Shown here one piece after another: positions 43,997-53,427 of a stretch of DNA of 64,000 bases (position 1 is its first letter; the number at the start of each line of letters is the position of its first letter). The translations under genes were made by a program, and so were the position numbers. Under the pieces are notes generated by a model, which was not told the DNA's origin, made no database searches, and saw only the letters and a program-made list of their open reading frames with translations. Source of the DNA: Vandiemenella viatica (Eukaryota; Arthropoda; Insecta; Orthoptera; Morabidae). The stretch spans positions 12,284,924-12,348,923 of the forward strand of contig JARYHS010008074.1 in assembly GCA_031002005.1 (NCBI GenBank), given 5' to 3'.

Positions 43997-44784
43997 GTCA
44001 GCTTCATATGGCGAATTCGTGATTACACGTATATACTAACTCGTTTTTTTCTAAATACTGAATTGAAAGGTGTATTAGCATATGTACCATTTTACATATT
44101 GCGGCTCACTATCGAACTCGATGTCTTGAATTTTATCACTCGATAATGAAGCGATTATGTCATCACATACGCTATTTAAGTGGAACATAGCTGTGAAAGT
44201 ACTCGGTGCACTCGCAGCAGCCACTTTAAACTTCACGACATTTTTAAGACGCCGCTAAGCCGTTGACGCCCAGTATCGGATATGCAAGTCTTCTTGAATT
44301 ACTCTTGACGTAATATATAATTCTTCTGATGTTTATTACATAAATATTTCTACATTGTAATTCTTTTAATAATTTCGCACTTTCAAGACATGTATCTGAA
44401 AAAACTATTAAATGTGGAGATTTGATGTATAAGTTTTTTTTTTTTTTTACTTTGAGTAAAAATCCAAACAAAAGACACATCTGTCATCGTGCTCGCACAT
44501 CGGAAGCCAGACTACAGTAATATATATGCGGAGCTACATACGTTGTGTTACTTAATGTCCGTTACCAGTGCATCAGACGATGACGTTAGCACAAGACGAA
44601 TCTGAATACAAATCTTGTTTTTATTTACTGCACTACGAAGAGATTCTACTTCTCAGTATTTAACAGCTGTAAAGCGTGTTTCAGAGGAGCTGTAGTGAAG
44701 TAAGAGTATTGATTGTAACTTAAAACTTTGTTAGGTACACGAAAAAATTACTGTTACTAACTTAACCCGTAAATATTTTATTTA
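43997..44784. other. Intron 7, proximal part, no gene recognised
   Basis: AT-rich with a T-run at about 44429-44450. Nothing else. Confidence 0.5.
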
Positions 44785-45439
44785 CAGGGTGTCCAGAAAA
44801 GGACTCCCTGATTTCAAAATTAAATATCTCGAAAACAAAGATCGATAGAGGAATGCAGTAAACTGTATGTTTATTGTGACAGCTGTAAGAAGTGTATACA
44901 GCAGTGTGAAATAATAGTTACAAAAGCTGCTAACAGATACAGCTGTACAGCTCATATCAGCATACATAACTGAAATAATCGTATGAAAACAATCTTTGCA
45001 AACAATCATATCACAATGTTTTCAAAATGTTCACCATTGGCACTACAGAGGTGGCGCAAAGGAAGAATGAAATTCGCCATCACATTTCGTAGTGTCTCGA
45101 CCGAAATGGATACACATGCCGCAGAGATCGCCGATTCCAGCTCGTCCAGCGTGGCGGGATGCTTCGGGTAGACCATGTCTTTCACTGTGCCCCACAAAAA
45201 AAAGTCACAGGGAGTCACATCCGGCGAATATGGAGGCCAATCCATGCCTGCACCAGTAAATTCGGGATATCCCAAAGCAATGACTCGATTCCCGAAGTAT
45301 TCCTCAAGAAAGCGAAAAACTGCTATATACACTTCTTACAGCTGTCACGATAAACATACCGTTTACTGCATTCCTCTATCGATCTTTGTTTTCGAGATAT
45401 TTAATTTTGAAATCAGGGAGTCCTTTTCTGGACACCCTG
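44785..45439 (-). mobile_element. mariner-like element with ~120-bp TIRs, internally deleted, 655 bp
   Basis: The ends begin CAGGGTGTCCAGAAAAGGAC on both sides as inverted repeats and stay complementary for about 120 bp with few mismatches. TA duplications flank it (44783-44784, 45440-45441). The interior keeps only the C-terminal part of a minus-strand transposase. Confidence 0.9.
45006..45332 (-). pseudogene. DDE transposase C-terminal remnant
   Basis: Minus-strand reading with FLEEYFGNRVIALG, then MDWPPYSPDVTPCDFFLWG and TVKDMVYPKHPATLDELE. PPYSPDVTPCDFFLWG is the motif around the last catalytic acidic residue in mariner-like transposases. The N-terminal DNA-binding and first catalytic regions are missing through internal deletion. 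Confidence 0.85.
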
Positions 45440-45806
45440 TAGTTACACACAAGAAACTTCTTATAGTAAATTCTTTAACCTTTAGCACACATCACAAAAA
45501 AATTCTGAACTGACGAGACTTGTATATATCAGCATATAGTAAATTATAGTTATATGAAAGTACAGTAGTATCAAGTTGAGTGTTTATAAATAATAGACAG
45601 CAAGATGTGCGATTCGGATTGTCAGAAGTTAATATACTGTTACATAAAAATGATTCCAGGTACAATGCAACAAATACTCATTTCATGTGGTCCTAGAACG
45701 TAATCGTCCATTTAAATGCGTAAATTATGTCTGACTTTAGGATTTCATCTGGTTGAGAACATGCTGCTTGGTGGTGAACCGTCTGTTGTGGCCGTTTGTT
45801 TAACAG
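45440..45806. other. Intron 7, distal part
   Basis: No feature other than the exon 8 acceptor at its end. Confidence 0.5.
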
Positions 45807-45978
45807 AAGAAGCTGAAAGCGGCCGACCAGGCGTTGAACGAGAGCGAAGTCCTGCTGTCTCCGCTGAGTGGTCAGGTTGGACTCCTGAACGTGAACGGCA
45901 AACTGCAGGACCTCGACGTGACGCCGGCAGAGTACGCGGACAGCAGACAGCTGTCTTCCAGGACGGCTGTCACCGCAG
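45807..45978 (+). CDS. Exon 8: laminin-G-like domain 2, C-terminal part; GC donor
   Basis: The acceptor TTTGTTTAACAG gives phase 0. It reads KKLKAADQALNESEVLLSPL, then SGQVGLLNVNGKLQDLDVTP and AEYADSRQLSSRTAVTA. GQVGLLNVNGKLQDL is the closing strand of a laminin-G domain. The exon appears to end at ACCGCAG|GCAATC, a GC rather than GT donor. This leaves phase 1, exactly what exon 9 needs, and no GT donor nearby gives that phase with a sensible reading. NES is a potential N-glycosylation site. Confidence 0.82.
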
Positions 45979-46479
45979 GCAATCCCACTCTCTCACTACC
46001 TCGACACAGCACAAACTTGCGTCGGCTTCGGTGAAGGGGTATCTGCTAATTCGACACGTGTTACTCATGATTCAACAGCCATTTTCCAGCCGACCTACTT
46101 TACATTCTCTTAAGGCACACAGCGTCAAAAAACTTTTGTTAATATTTCGTTACTTTGACAGTATAGATAATAATTGGGAAGTTTAGGAAATTGAGTAATA
46201 TAATCAATTTCAGATGGGTAATACACTATTACAACTATTACGCTATTACAATTTTTGGACTTCATAACTCAGATCTCACTATACAGATATTCATAGCAAA
46301 GACAATACGAATAGTGTGCATCATTTGTACAGGAAAGTACATCAAGGATATACTTCCCCGCTACCCCCCTCCCCCAATCATTGTCGTTCTGATTCCCGAT
46401 TGGCTGAAAAACTATGGCAGAAATTTCATTGCTCCTGATTGGCTGAAAAAACTGCAGTAGAAACCCGTTAAAACTTCTA
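45979..46479. other. Intron 8, proximal part
   Basis: Contains a short repeated motif GATTGGCTGAAAAA (46400 and 46438). No gene. Confidence 0.5.
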
Positions 46480-47030
46480 CTACAGTGGAAGATCAAGTTG
46501 GGTTTAGGATAAATTGCGGTAAAAGAGAAGCAATTTTGGCTTTAATATTAATACTTAAAGGGTAGATCAAGAAAAGCAAAGATACTTTTATGGCGTTTGT
46601 TGATTTAGATCAAGCTTTTGAGAATATTGGGTGGGACAACGTATTCAAAATTTTAAAGAAATCAGGTTTAAAATATCGAGAAAGATAAATACTTTGTAAA
46701 ATACATAAGAATAAAGTGGTATAATAAAAGTAGAGAATCATTAGTGACATGATTTAGTTAAAAATGGTGTGAGACAAGGTTGTAGTATATCGCCAATAAT
46801 ATTAATCTTGTATCTAGAGGAAGCAATGAAGGAAGTAAAACAAAACTTTGAATGTGGTATGAGCGTTCGAAGAGAAAAAAAGTAGAATGCTATTATTTGG
46901 TGATGACGTTGTTCTGAAAGCAGAACACACTGAGAATCTTGAGAAATCATTAAATGGCATGAATATAAAACAAAGGAAGACAAAAGTGATGAAATGTAGG
47001 AGACATTATAGCATAAATAGAAAAAAAGGC
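46480..47030 (+). pseudogene. RTE-like reverse transcriptase, heavily decayed fragment
   Basis: Scattered reverse transcriptase motifs in shifting + frames: EDQVGFR, TFMAFVDLDQAFENIGWD, VRQGCSISPIILILYLEEA, then LLFGDDVVL (the catalytic F/L-x-D-D box) and MKCRRHYSIN. Many frameshifts and stops. It belongs with the same broad LINE group as 6420-7070 but covers the catalytic core rather than the 3' end. Confidence 0.75.
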
Positions 47031-47390
47031 AGAGCCGGATGTAGGGGGGGTCGAACCCGGCAGCTTATCCCGGACGGAAAATTGAGGGCGATGGCAAAAT
47101 CATGTTTGAAGGGCTGGTATATAGCAAATTGGTGTGGCACGATCATTTTTGTTACTGCCCCGAGCGGAAATATAAGGGGGGACGCAAATCAAAGAATAAC
47201 TATAATTCATGTTTGAAGGGGCGGCAATTAGGGATTGCAATCCAGCGAAGCGGGATCCCGCAATCCCGTATCATCAGACGGTGTGGTGGATCCCGCACAA
47301 AATTAAGCTGATCCGCAATCCGCAAAATGCGGCGAAAACGTGTGTCAGTCTGCTTGACTCGCTACGCCGTCGTTGTTTTCGGCCCCACTC
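47031..47390. other. Repeat-like DNA, unassigned
   Basis: Starts GGCAGAGCCGGATGTAGGGG, which resembles hAT-type MITE termini, but I find no matching opposite end. No gene. Confidence 0.35.
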
Positions 47391-47631
47391 CAGTGGCGTA
47401 GCTTGGTCAACAAGGGCCCCGGTACAAAAAATTTATTTTGGGCCCTCAGGCCAGACGGGCGACCTTTTTTTTCCTCCGCCAGTTTGCCGAGAGGGCTCGT
47501 GGGCCCTCTAAACTGCGCTTGGGGGCACCCAGAGATGCGCTTTGGGGCCCCTTGAGGTATGCTTGAGGGCCCCCTGAGCGTAGGGGCCCCGGTGCACTGC
47601 ACCATGTAGCCCCATAGTAGCTACGCCCCTG
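47391..47631. mobile_element. hAT-type MITE, 241 bp
   Basis: The termini CAGTGGCGTAGCT and AGCTACGCCCCTG are inverted repeats. A perfect 8-bp duplication CCCCACTC lies at 47383-47390 and 47632-47639, the hAT hallmark. The interior is GC-rich with GGGCCC words and no transposase. Confidence 0.92.
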
Positions 47632-48158
47632 CCCCACTCGGTATCTATCAAATGAATTGCAATGTTTGCATGTACCCGTGCAGTTGGCATTTGAGTCTTG
47701 AGTCATGTGAAAAATCATTTGTTTCTGGCAACCTTCGTCATTCGTGAGTAAATAGATCTACTTTTAAGTATTCATTAAAACTTATGTTTGTTTTGAGTAC
47801 ACATTTCTGTAATTTGAGTTAGGTTGCGTATTTAGTACGATATTTTTACCGTATTTTTTATGTTTCGCACACGTCATCTGTATTTGCAGATGAATAGCTA
47901 TGAATGTATATCAGCTGAAATTAAAAATCATTTTAAAACTAAATATACTATCAATACACTTTTCTTTGAGGACGAAATGACTAACTATCCTAACGGTCAC
48001 CCACTATATTAGTCCAGTATTAAATTATTCCTAACTCATATTTTCATAACATTCAATTGAGATATTTTTTGAGGAAGTCATGCTCAACAGCTCCTGTTTC
48101 TCATTCCATCCGCGCCACTCAACCAACGTAAAAATTGAAACCCCTTTTGCCGCCGTAG
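47632..48158. other. Intron 8, distal part
   Basis: No feature except the acceptor CCCCTTTTGCCGCCGTAG of exon 9. Confidence 0.5.
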
Positions 48159-48452
48159 AGAACTACGAGGAGAGGGTGCTGGTGCTGGGGCACCGCCTGG
48201 AGCTGGTGTGTTTCCCGGGGCGGCCTGTCACGGGAGGGGACGTGGAGGTGCGTTGGGTGAAGCTGGACACTGCCGTGGACGCGGGCTCTGCACACGGCGA
48301 GGTGGACTGGGAGATACAGAGGGGACCCAGCTCCAGCCGCCTCACCGCCGCCTCGTACAGGAGCCGCGCAGCCGTCGAGGGCTTCTACAGCTGCTGGACG
48401 GCGGGCAGGGCCACCGCGGCGTACGGCGTCAGCGTGGCAGACCCACACCTAG
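48159..48452 (+). CDS. Exon 9: Ig-like domain
   Basis: A 294-bp phase 1-1 exon (acceptor CGCCGTAG, donor CCTAG|GTAAAC), the usual one-exon, phase-1 form of an Ig domain. It reads ENYEERVLVLGHRLELVCFP, then DVEVRWVKLD, SRLTAASYRSRAAVEGFYSC and WTAGRATAAYGVSVADP. The two canonical cysteines (LVCF and YSCW), the core Trp in VRWVK and the G-x-Y-x-C motif are all present. The extracellular position next to the membrane fits an adhesion receptor. Its donor is repeated five times by the following array. Confidence 0.94.
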
Positions 48453-48849
48453 GTAAACATTACCCAGCAAGTAACACACAACAAACCACAAAACATGGCC
48501 ACCGCGGCGTACGGCGTCAGCGTGGCAGACCCACACCTAGGTAAACCTTACCCAGCAAGTAACACACAACAAACCACAAAACATGGCCACCGCAGCGTAC
48601 GGCGTCAGCATGGCAGACCCACACCTAGGTAAACCTTACCCAGCAAGTAACACACAACAAACCACAAAACATGGCCACCGCGGCGTACGGCGTCAGCGTG
48701 GCAGACCCACACCTAGGTAAACCTTACCCAGCAAGTAACACACAACAAACCACAAAACATGGCCACCGCGGCGTACGGCGTCAGCGTGGCAGACCCACAC
48801 CTAGGTAAACCTTACCCAGCAAGTAACACACAACAAACCACAAAACATG
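48409..48849 (+). repeat. 88-bp minisatellite, 5 units, spanning the exon 9 donor
   Basis: Each unit holds the last ~44 bp of exon 9 (GGCCACCGCGGCGTACGGCG to CACACCTAG) and the first ~44 bp of the intron (GTAAACCTTACCCAGCAAG to CACAAAACAT). Starts are at 48409, 48497, 48585, 48673 and 48761. Units differ by only a few bases. Every unit contains an intact donor. The unit length shifts frame by one. Confidence 0.97.
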
Positions 48850-49224
48850 AACACCGTTACTGCACCACTTAAAAATGGTGATACCACTTCAGACTTGCAT
48901 CAGCGAACATCACAATTCTCTTATTCCGTAGTGAAGGCCTCACATTTACGGAAATTTTGTCGATGAAAGAAACTTCAATATGGTGAACCATGTTTCTCAC
49001 AGAAACAATTAAAATTGTGTGACTTCAGTGGAAGTTGCTTCTTCCTCTTGTCAATCCTATTGAGCTGTGGCTTCAGAGAAAATTACAGCAGTGGAAGACA
49101 TAGTAAAGGAAAACCATTCAGTGTCACTGAATGAAATTACAATATGTTTGAACATTAGTTATGAGTAAACACAACGCAGTGGCGTGTTGATGCTTGTGAA
49201 GAGCTTTCACAGCGCTTTGAACAT
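48850..49224. other. Intron 9, proximal part, no gene recognised
   Basis: Nothing seen. Confidence 0.5.
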
Positions 49225-49485
49225 GAAGATGATGAAACCGAGAGTGGTGGGTGATTGCTTAACTATCTGGCCTCGCATTCGGGAGGACGGCGGTTTGAAT
49301 CCCCGTCCGGGCATCCAGATTTGGGTTTTCCATGGTTTCCCCAAAATCACTCCAGGCGAATGCCGGGATGCTTCCTTCAAAAAGGCCATGGCCGAATACC
49401 TTCCCCTTCCTTGCCCCAATCCCATTCAGCCTCTAATGACCGCGCCGTCGACGAGGCGTAAAGCCCAAGCAAAAAAAAAAATGAT
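49225..49485 (+). mobile_element. SINE family B, + orientation
   Basis: Head with CTCGCATTCGGGAGGACGG and box-B-like GGTTTGAATCCCCG, body TTTGGGTTTTCCATGGTTTC, then GACGAGGCGTAAAGCCCAAG and an A-tail. About 85-90% similar by eye to the copy at 13787. The head GTGATTGCTTAACTATC differs from typical tRNA box A, so the 5' limit is approximate. Confidence 0.85.
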
Positions 49486-49970
49486 GATTTCACTGCAAGA
49501 ATCATTACTGGGGACAAAACCAGGATTCATGTCACAAATTGGAAACAAAGATATCTACCACGAAATTTCGACATGGTTCATCTCCAAAAATGAAGAAGCT
49601 TACAGCTAAATCATTAGCATGCAACGTTTTGCGTCTACATCTTTTGGAAGGGAACGGCGCCATCTTGGAGCATTAAACGCCTCAAGTCACTCGTGAAGCC
49701 TGTCCATTCGTTCTCGGTTCTAGTCCCAATTCTACCGCAGCTGTGATGTCATAACCAAGTCGTAAAGCCCAAAGCAAAAAAAAAAAAAAAAATGACTCGC
49801 ATCCATTATATTCTGATCTCGTACCTGATAAACACGACATGATTCAGTGTTTGTCACGCTCAACCAATCACCTGATGTACATGTAGATTTAGCAGAAATG
49901 TTTGCGTTTAATGTACAACACCATAGACCAGAATAAAACTTCAGCTCTCTATTATGATTCAATTTTTCAG
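49486..49970. other. Intron 9, distal part
   Basis: A second A-tail preceded by GTCGTAAAGCCCAAAG at about 49762-49792 is the 3' stub of another SINE B. No gene. Confidence 0.5.
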
Positions 49971-50085
49971 AAATGGCCTCAGCTTCAACCAAGATGATGA
50001 TGCTTGCTGGAATATTCGCGCTTATGCTATCCCTGTGTTACATCATTTCGCTGATTGCTGAGATTTACATCGAAAGAAAGGATAA
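49971..50085 (+). CDS. Exon 10: transmembrane segment
   Basis: The acceptor CAATTTTTCAG and perfect donor AA|GTAAGT bound a 115-bp exon (phase 1 in, phase 2 out). It encodes EMASASTKMMMLAGIFALML, then SLCYIISLIAEIYIERKD. About 24 consecutive hydrophobic residues flanked by K on one side and ERKD on the other make a single membrane-spanning helix, type I given the extracellular modules before it. There is no sign of a GPI site. Confidence 0.9.
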
Positions 50086-50221
50086 GTAAGTTATTTGCAT
50101 TTCTAACGTTTTAACGTTTGGAAATAGACCGGGTATTTAATCATCTTATTAAATTATTTATCTCTTGCCTTAATATAAATATAAAGCTCTCAATTTTCAC
50201 CTTGCCTAACCCGCCAGACAA

Positions 50222-50665
50222 GGAGCAAATTGAGACGCGTATCGCGCGTGTGACATGACGCGACACGAGGGACATGACACGCGCGTGAGACACGTGTACC
50301 GTGGTGGTCCGTACATTGAGACGCGTATAGCGCGTGTGACATGACGCGACACGAGCGGCATGGTGCGCGCGTGAGACACGTGTAGCGTGGTGGTCCGCGC
50401 ATTGAGACGCGTACCGCGCGTGTGACATGACGCGACACGAGCGGCATGGCGCGCGCGTGAGACACGTGTACCGTGGTATTCCGCACATTGAGACGCGTAT
50501 AGCGCGTGTGACATGACGCGACACGAGCGGCATGGTGCGCGCGTGAGACACGTATAGCGTGGTGGTCCGCGCATTGAGACGCGTATCGCGCGTGTGACAT
50601 GACGCGACACGAGCGGCATGGCGCTAGGGTGAGACACGTGTAGCGTGGTGGTCCGCACATTGAGA
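50222..50665. repeat. 86-bp GC-rich tandem repeat, ~5 units
   Basis: The unit contains GAGACGCGTATCGCGCGTGT, GACATGACGCGACACGAG and a segment ending GTGGTGGTCCGCACAT, at about 50231, 50319, 50404, 50491 and 50577. It stays open in several minus-strand frames only because the repeat lacks stops. I do not call a protein. Confidence 0.9.
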
Positions 50666-51239
50666 CGCAGTTTCCAAGTGGCGCGCGTACCACTCGCGTC
50701 TGAAAATACACAACACGCGAAGAAAACATTTTTTATTATTAACATTTGTCGTTATTTAGAATCAGATGGTGCCGAACATGGAGTTTTGCTTTATTCCTTG
50801 CTGAATAAGACATTTAAATAGCCTAATCTGTATATTTTGTTGAAAAGGAAAAGCAATGAATGCGGATTACAAATTCATTCCCATTGATATTGGAACTGTG
50901 GGCAGATTCGTCAATGTATTTGCTAGTAGTGCATCGGGCATGAAAATGATGAAACACATGTTACTACTTCTGTCTCCTCAAAGTATACTTGCGATTGCTA
51001 AGCGGATGCTGCACGTTTTTTGGGAGAAAAGGTCTTTCTTTTAACAGAAAATATAATGCGACCATATACAAGAAAATGTAACTGGAAATTATGGACACCA
51101 AGTTTTCAACGCCCAAATTTCTCGAACTCGACAAACCACGGAATGCGCCTTCGGTATACTATCTTCGTGGTTTCGTGTGTTCAGGAAACCATTTGATAAC
51201 ATAGTGGACGTGGTGAAAGATATTGTGAAATCAGCTCCC
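50666..51239. other. Intron 10, no gene recognised
   Basis: AT-rich. A 62-codon open stretch at 50856-51044 (with GRFVNVFASSASGMKMM) has no recognised family. Confidence 0.4.
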
Positions 51240-52425
51240 ATTTTGAACAACTACTTAGTACACGTGTGCTGGCCCTATTTACACACGACGTAATGAAAGT
51301 TATCGATACAGGTTCACAAGTAGATGCAATCTTTTTAGATTTCCAGAAAGCCTTTGACTCTGTGCCACACAACCGCCTTTTAGCGAAGCTTCGAGCGTAC
51401 AGTATATCGGATCAGCTTTGTGAATGGATAAAGGATTTTCTAACTGGTCGGTCGCAGTATGTTGTCGTTGAAGGAGAAAGTTCTTCTAATCTAGATGTTA
51501 CATCGGGTGTACCTCAAGGAAGTGTAATAGCACCATTTCTTTTCTTAATTTTTATAAACGATCTCGAAGACAAAGTGAAAAGGCTTTTTAGATTGTTTGC
51601 TGATGATGCGGTTATTAATAGGGAAGTAAGAAATTTGGCCAATTGCTTAGAAATTCAGCGTGATCTGGATGTTATTTTTAGCTTGGCGCGCTGAATGGCA
51701 ATTTTCTCTAAATTGTAAAAAGTGCAAGACAATGAGCATAACTACCAAAAAAAATCCAATTGTTCAGAAATACGAGTTAAACAATACAGTTATTGATATG
51801 GTCGATTCTATGAAATATTTGGGAGTAACAGTTCAAAGGAACATGAAATGGGACATACACATTAATTCGTTAGTAGGTAGAGTTAATTCTAGGCTGCGAT
51901 TCTTAGGTCGAATCTTGAAAAATTGTAATGAACAAACAAAGGAGATAGCGTACAAATCTCTTGTGCGTCCACATTTGGACTATTGTTGTGCCATTTGGGA
52001 CCCGTTTCGTAAGGGGTTGATCGAAATTATAGAGAAAGTACAGAGAAGAGCCGCTCGATTCGTTACCGCTTGCTACAGTCCTTATGAAAGCGTCAGAGAA
52101 CTGATTAGTAGATTAGGTTGGGAGTCTCTAGTAGATAGACGACACACGTTTCGTTTAAACTTATTGGTAAACATGCGTACTCCCACTTTCACTTTCGAGT
52201 GTACTGAAATACTTCTTCCGCCAACCTATTTGAGTCGGAAGGACAGGAAAGCTAAAATTAGAGAAATAAGGTGCCGCACTGATTCTCATATGAATTCTTT
52301 TTTCCCTCGTACCATTAGGGATTGGAATGCACAGCAAAGAGATTAGCTTTGGTGCTGAGCACCCTCTGCCACCCACAATTTTGTGAATTGCAGAGTATAT
52401 ATGTAGATGTAGATGTAGACGTACT
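51240..52425 (+). mobile_element. CR1/jockey-group non-LTR retrotransposon, 5'-truncated
   Basis: Carries reverse transcriptase motifs followed by a 3' end with CTCTGCCACCCACAATTTTG and a tail of repeated GTAGAT at 52400-52420. The 5' half (endonuclease, first RT motifs) is missing. The tail is the characteristic end of an abundant insect LINE family. Confidence 0.88.
51266..52346 (+). pseudogene. LINE reverse transcriptase C-terminal part, one frameshift
   Basis: The first block (51266-51694) has AIFLDFQKAFDSVPHNRLLA, TSGVPQGSVIAPFLFLIFIN and the catalytic box LFADDAV. After a frameshift near 51670-51690 the second block (to 52346) has EWQFSLNCKKCKTM, MKYLGVTVQRNMKWDIHIN, YKSLVRPHLDYCCAIWDP and SFFPRTIRDWN. 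The order RT palm, thumb, C-terminal region is normal for the group. With one frameshift and otherwise long frames, the insertion is relatively young. Confidence 0.9.
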
Positions 52426-53427
52426 TTAAAATATTAACTGTTGAGATTAGAAACCATATAAAAATAAACTTATTAACAATAGAATAATGATTTTCTTTAA
52501 AAAAAATTGAGACGGTATGTTATGTAACATTTTATGTTTTAAACGTTATTTTGCATAATAAAAATACGTTAATGATTTTTAAATGAAATAAAATCAATGC
52601 TCAGTGATTCTTAAATATAAAAAAAGAAGTAAAAATATTTGACAATAGGGAGAGTTGAACCCGGGTTCACAAAATGGGAAACAGGTAGTTTACCACGTAC
52701 AGCACGACAAAGATTTCTATCCTTTGTTTAATATTCAAATGTTATTTATCGTACATATATTCGCACGGGGCTCATTTTGCTCAGTTGCAGCAAACTCAAT
52801 CACTGCATCAACTTGATCAGCTGTTTTCAAACTGAGGAAAAATTTCACTGAGTATTTTCACAATTGAGCAGCAGTTCCGTGGCAAGGTTAATATGTTATG
52901 ATTGGAAAATATTGACAACATACCACAGTTAATTTGTATAAGTTTTACATTCTTTAGGTTATGTAGGACATGTCAGAACGAACCTTACTTTTTAATGTTT
53001 TTGTGAAGTGGATATTTGTGGAAATATGGGTAACATTTATCGTCTTTCAGATTAATATTATTTGCAGTGACACGCTAAGTCCGATTCTTCAGTTTTGTCT
53101 TAATACCATTTACATGTTTTGTATAATATAGCTCTTTGTGCTACATCCCTGCCTCTATCAACTTTTTTTTTAAAGAAAAAAAGCAACACGCGTTCACACG
53201 CGTGGCGCGAGAATCTGTGCCGCGCGACTGTGAGCACACGGGAGTCGCACCGCGTAGAGTCATGTTCAGTGGCGGTTTTTTGGCGCGAGTCAAAGGCGCG
53301 AGTACATTGTTTACGCTATTGCATCGATTTAGCATTTGAAACAGCTTTAAACAGCGAAATTCTTATTAATCCTGTCTAATGAAAGATCTGATAAATATTT
53401 ACATGCTCTTAAGTAATATTTTTAACC
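52426..53427. other. Intron 10, no gene recognised
   Basis: A tRNA-like GAGTTGAACCCGGGTTCA near 52650 has no cloverleaf around it. Nothing else. Confidence 0.4.

Noticed and set aside
50141..50745. Minus-strand frames of 136-179 codons rich in Arg, His and Cys
   Set aside because: Pure translation of the 86-bp satellite in three frames; no promoter, splice or family evidence.
52640..52670. tRNA-like GAACCCGGGTTC near 52655
   Set aside because: A short palindrome without acceptor stem, D arm or anticodon arm around it.
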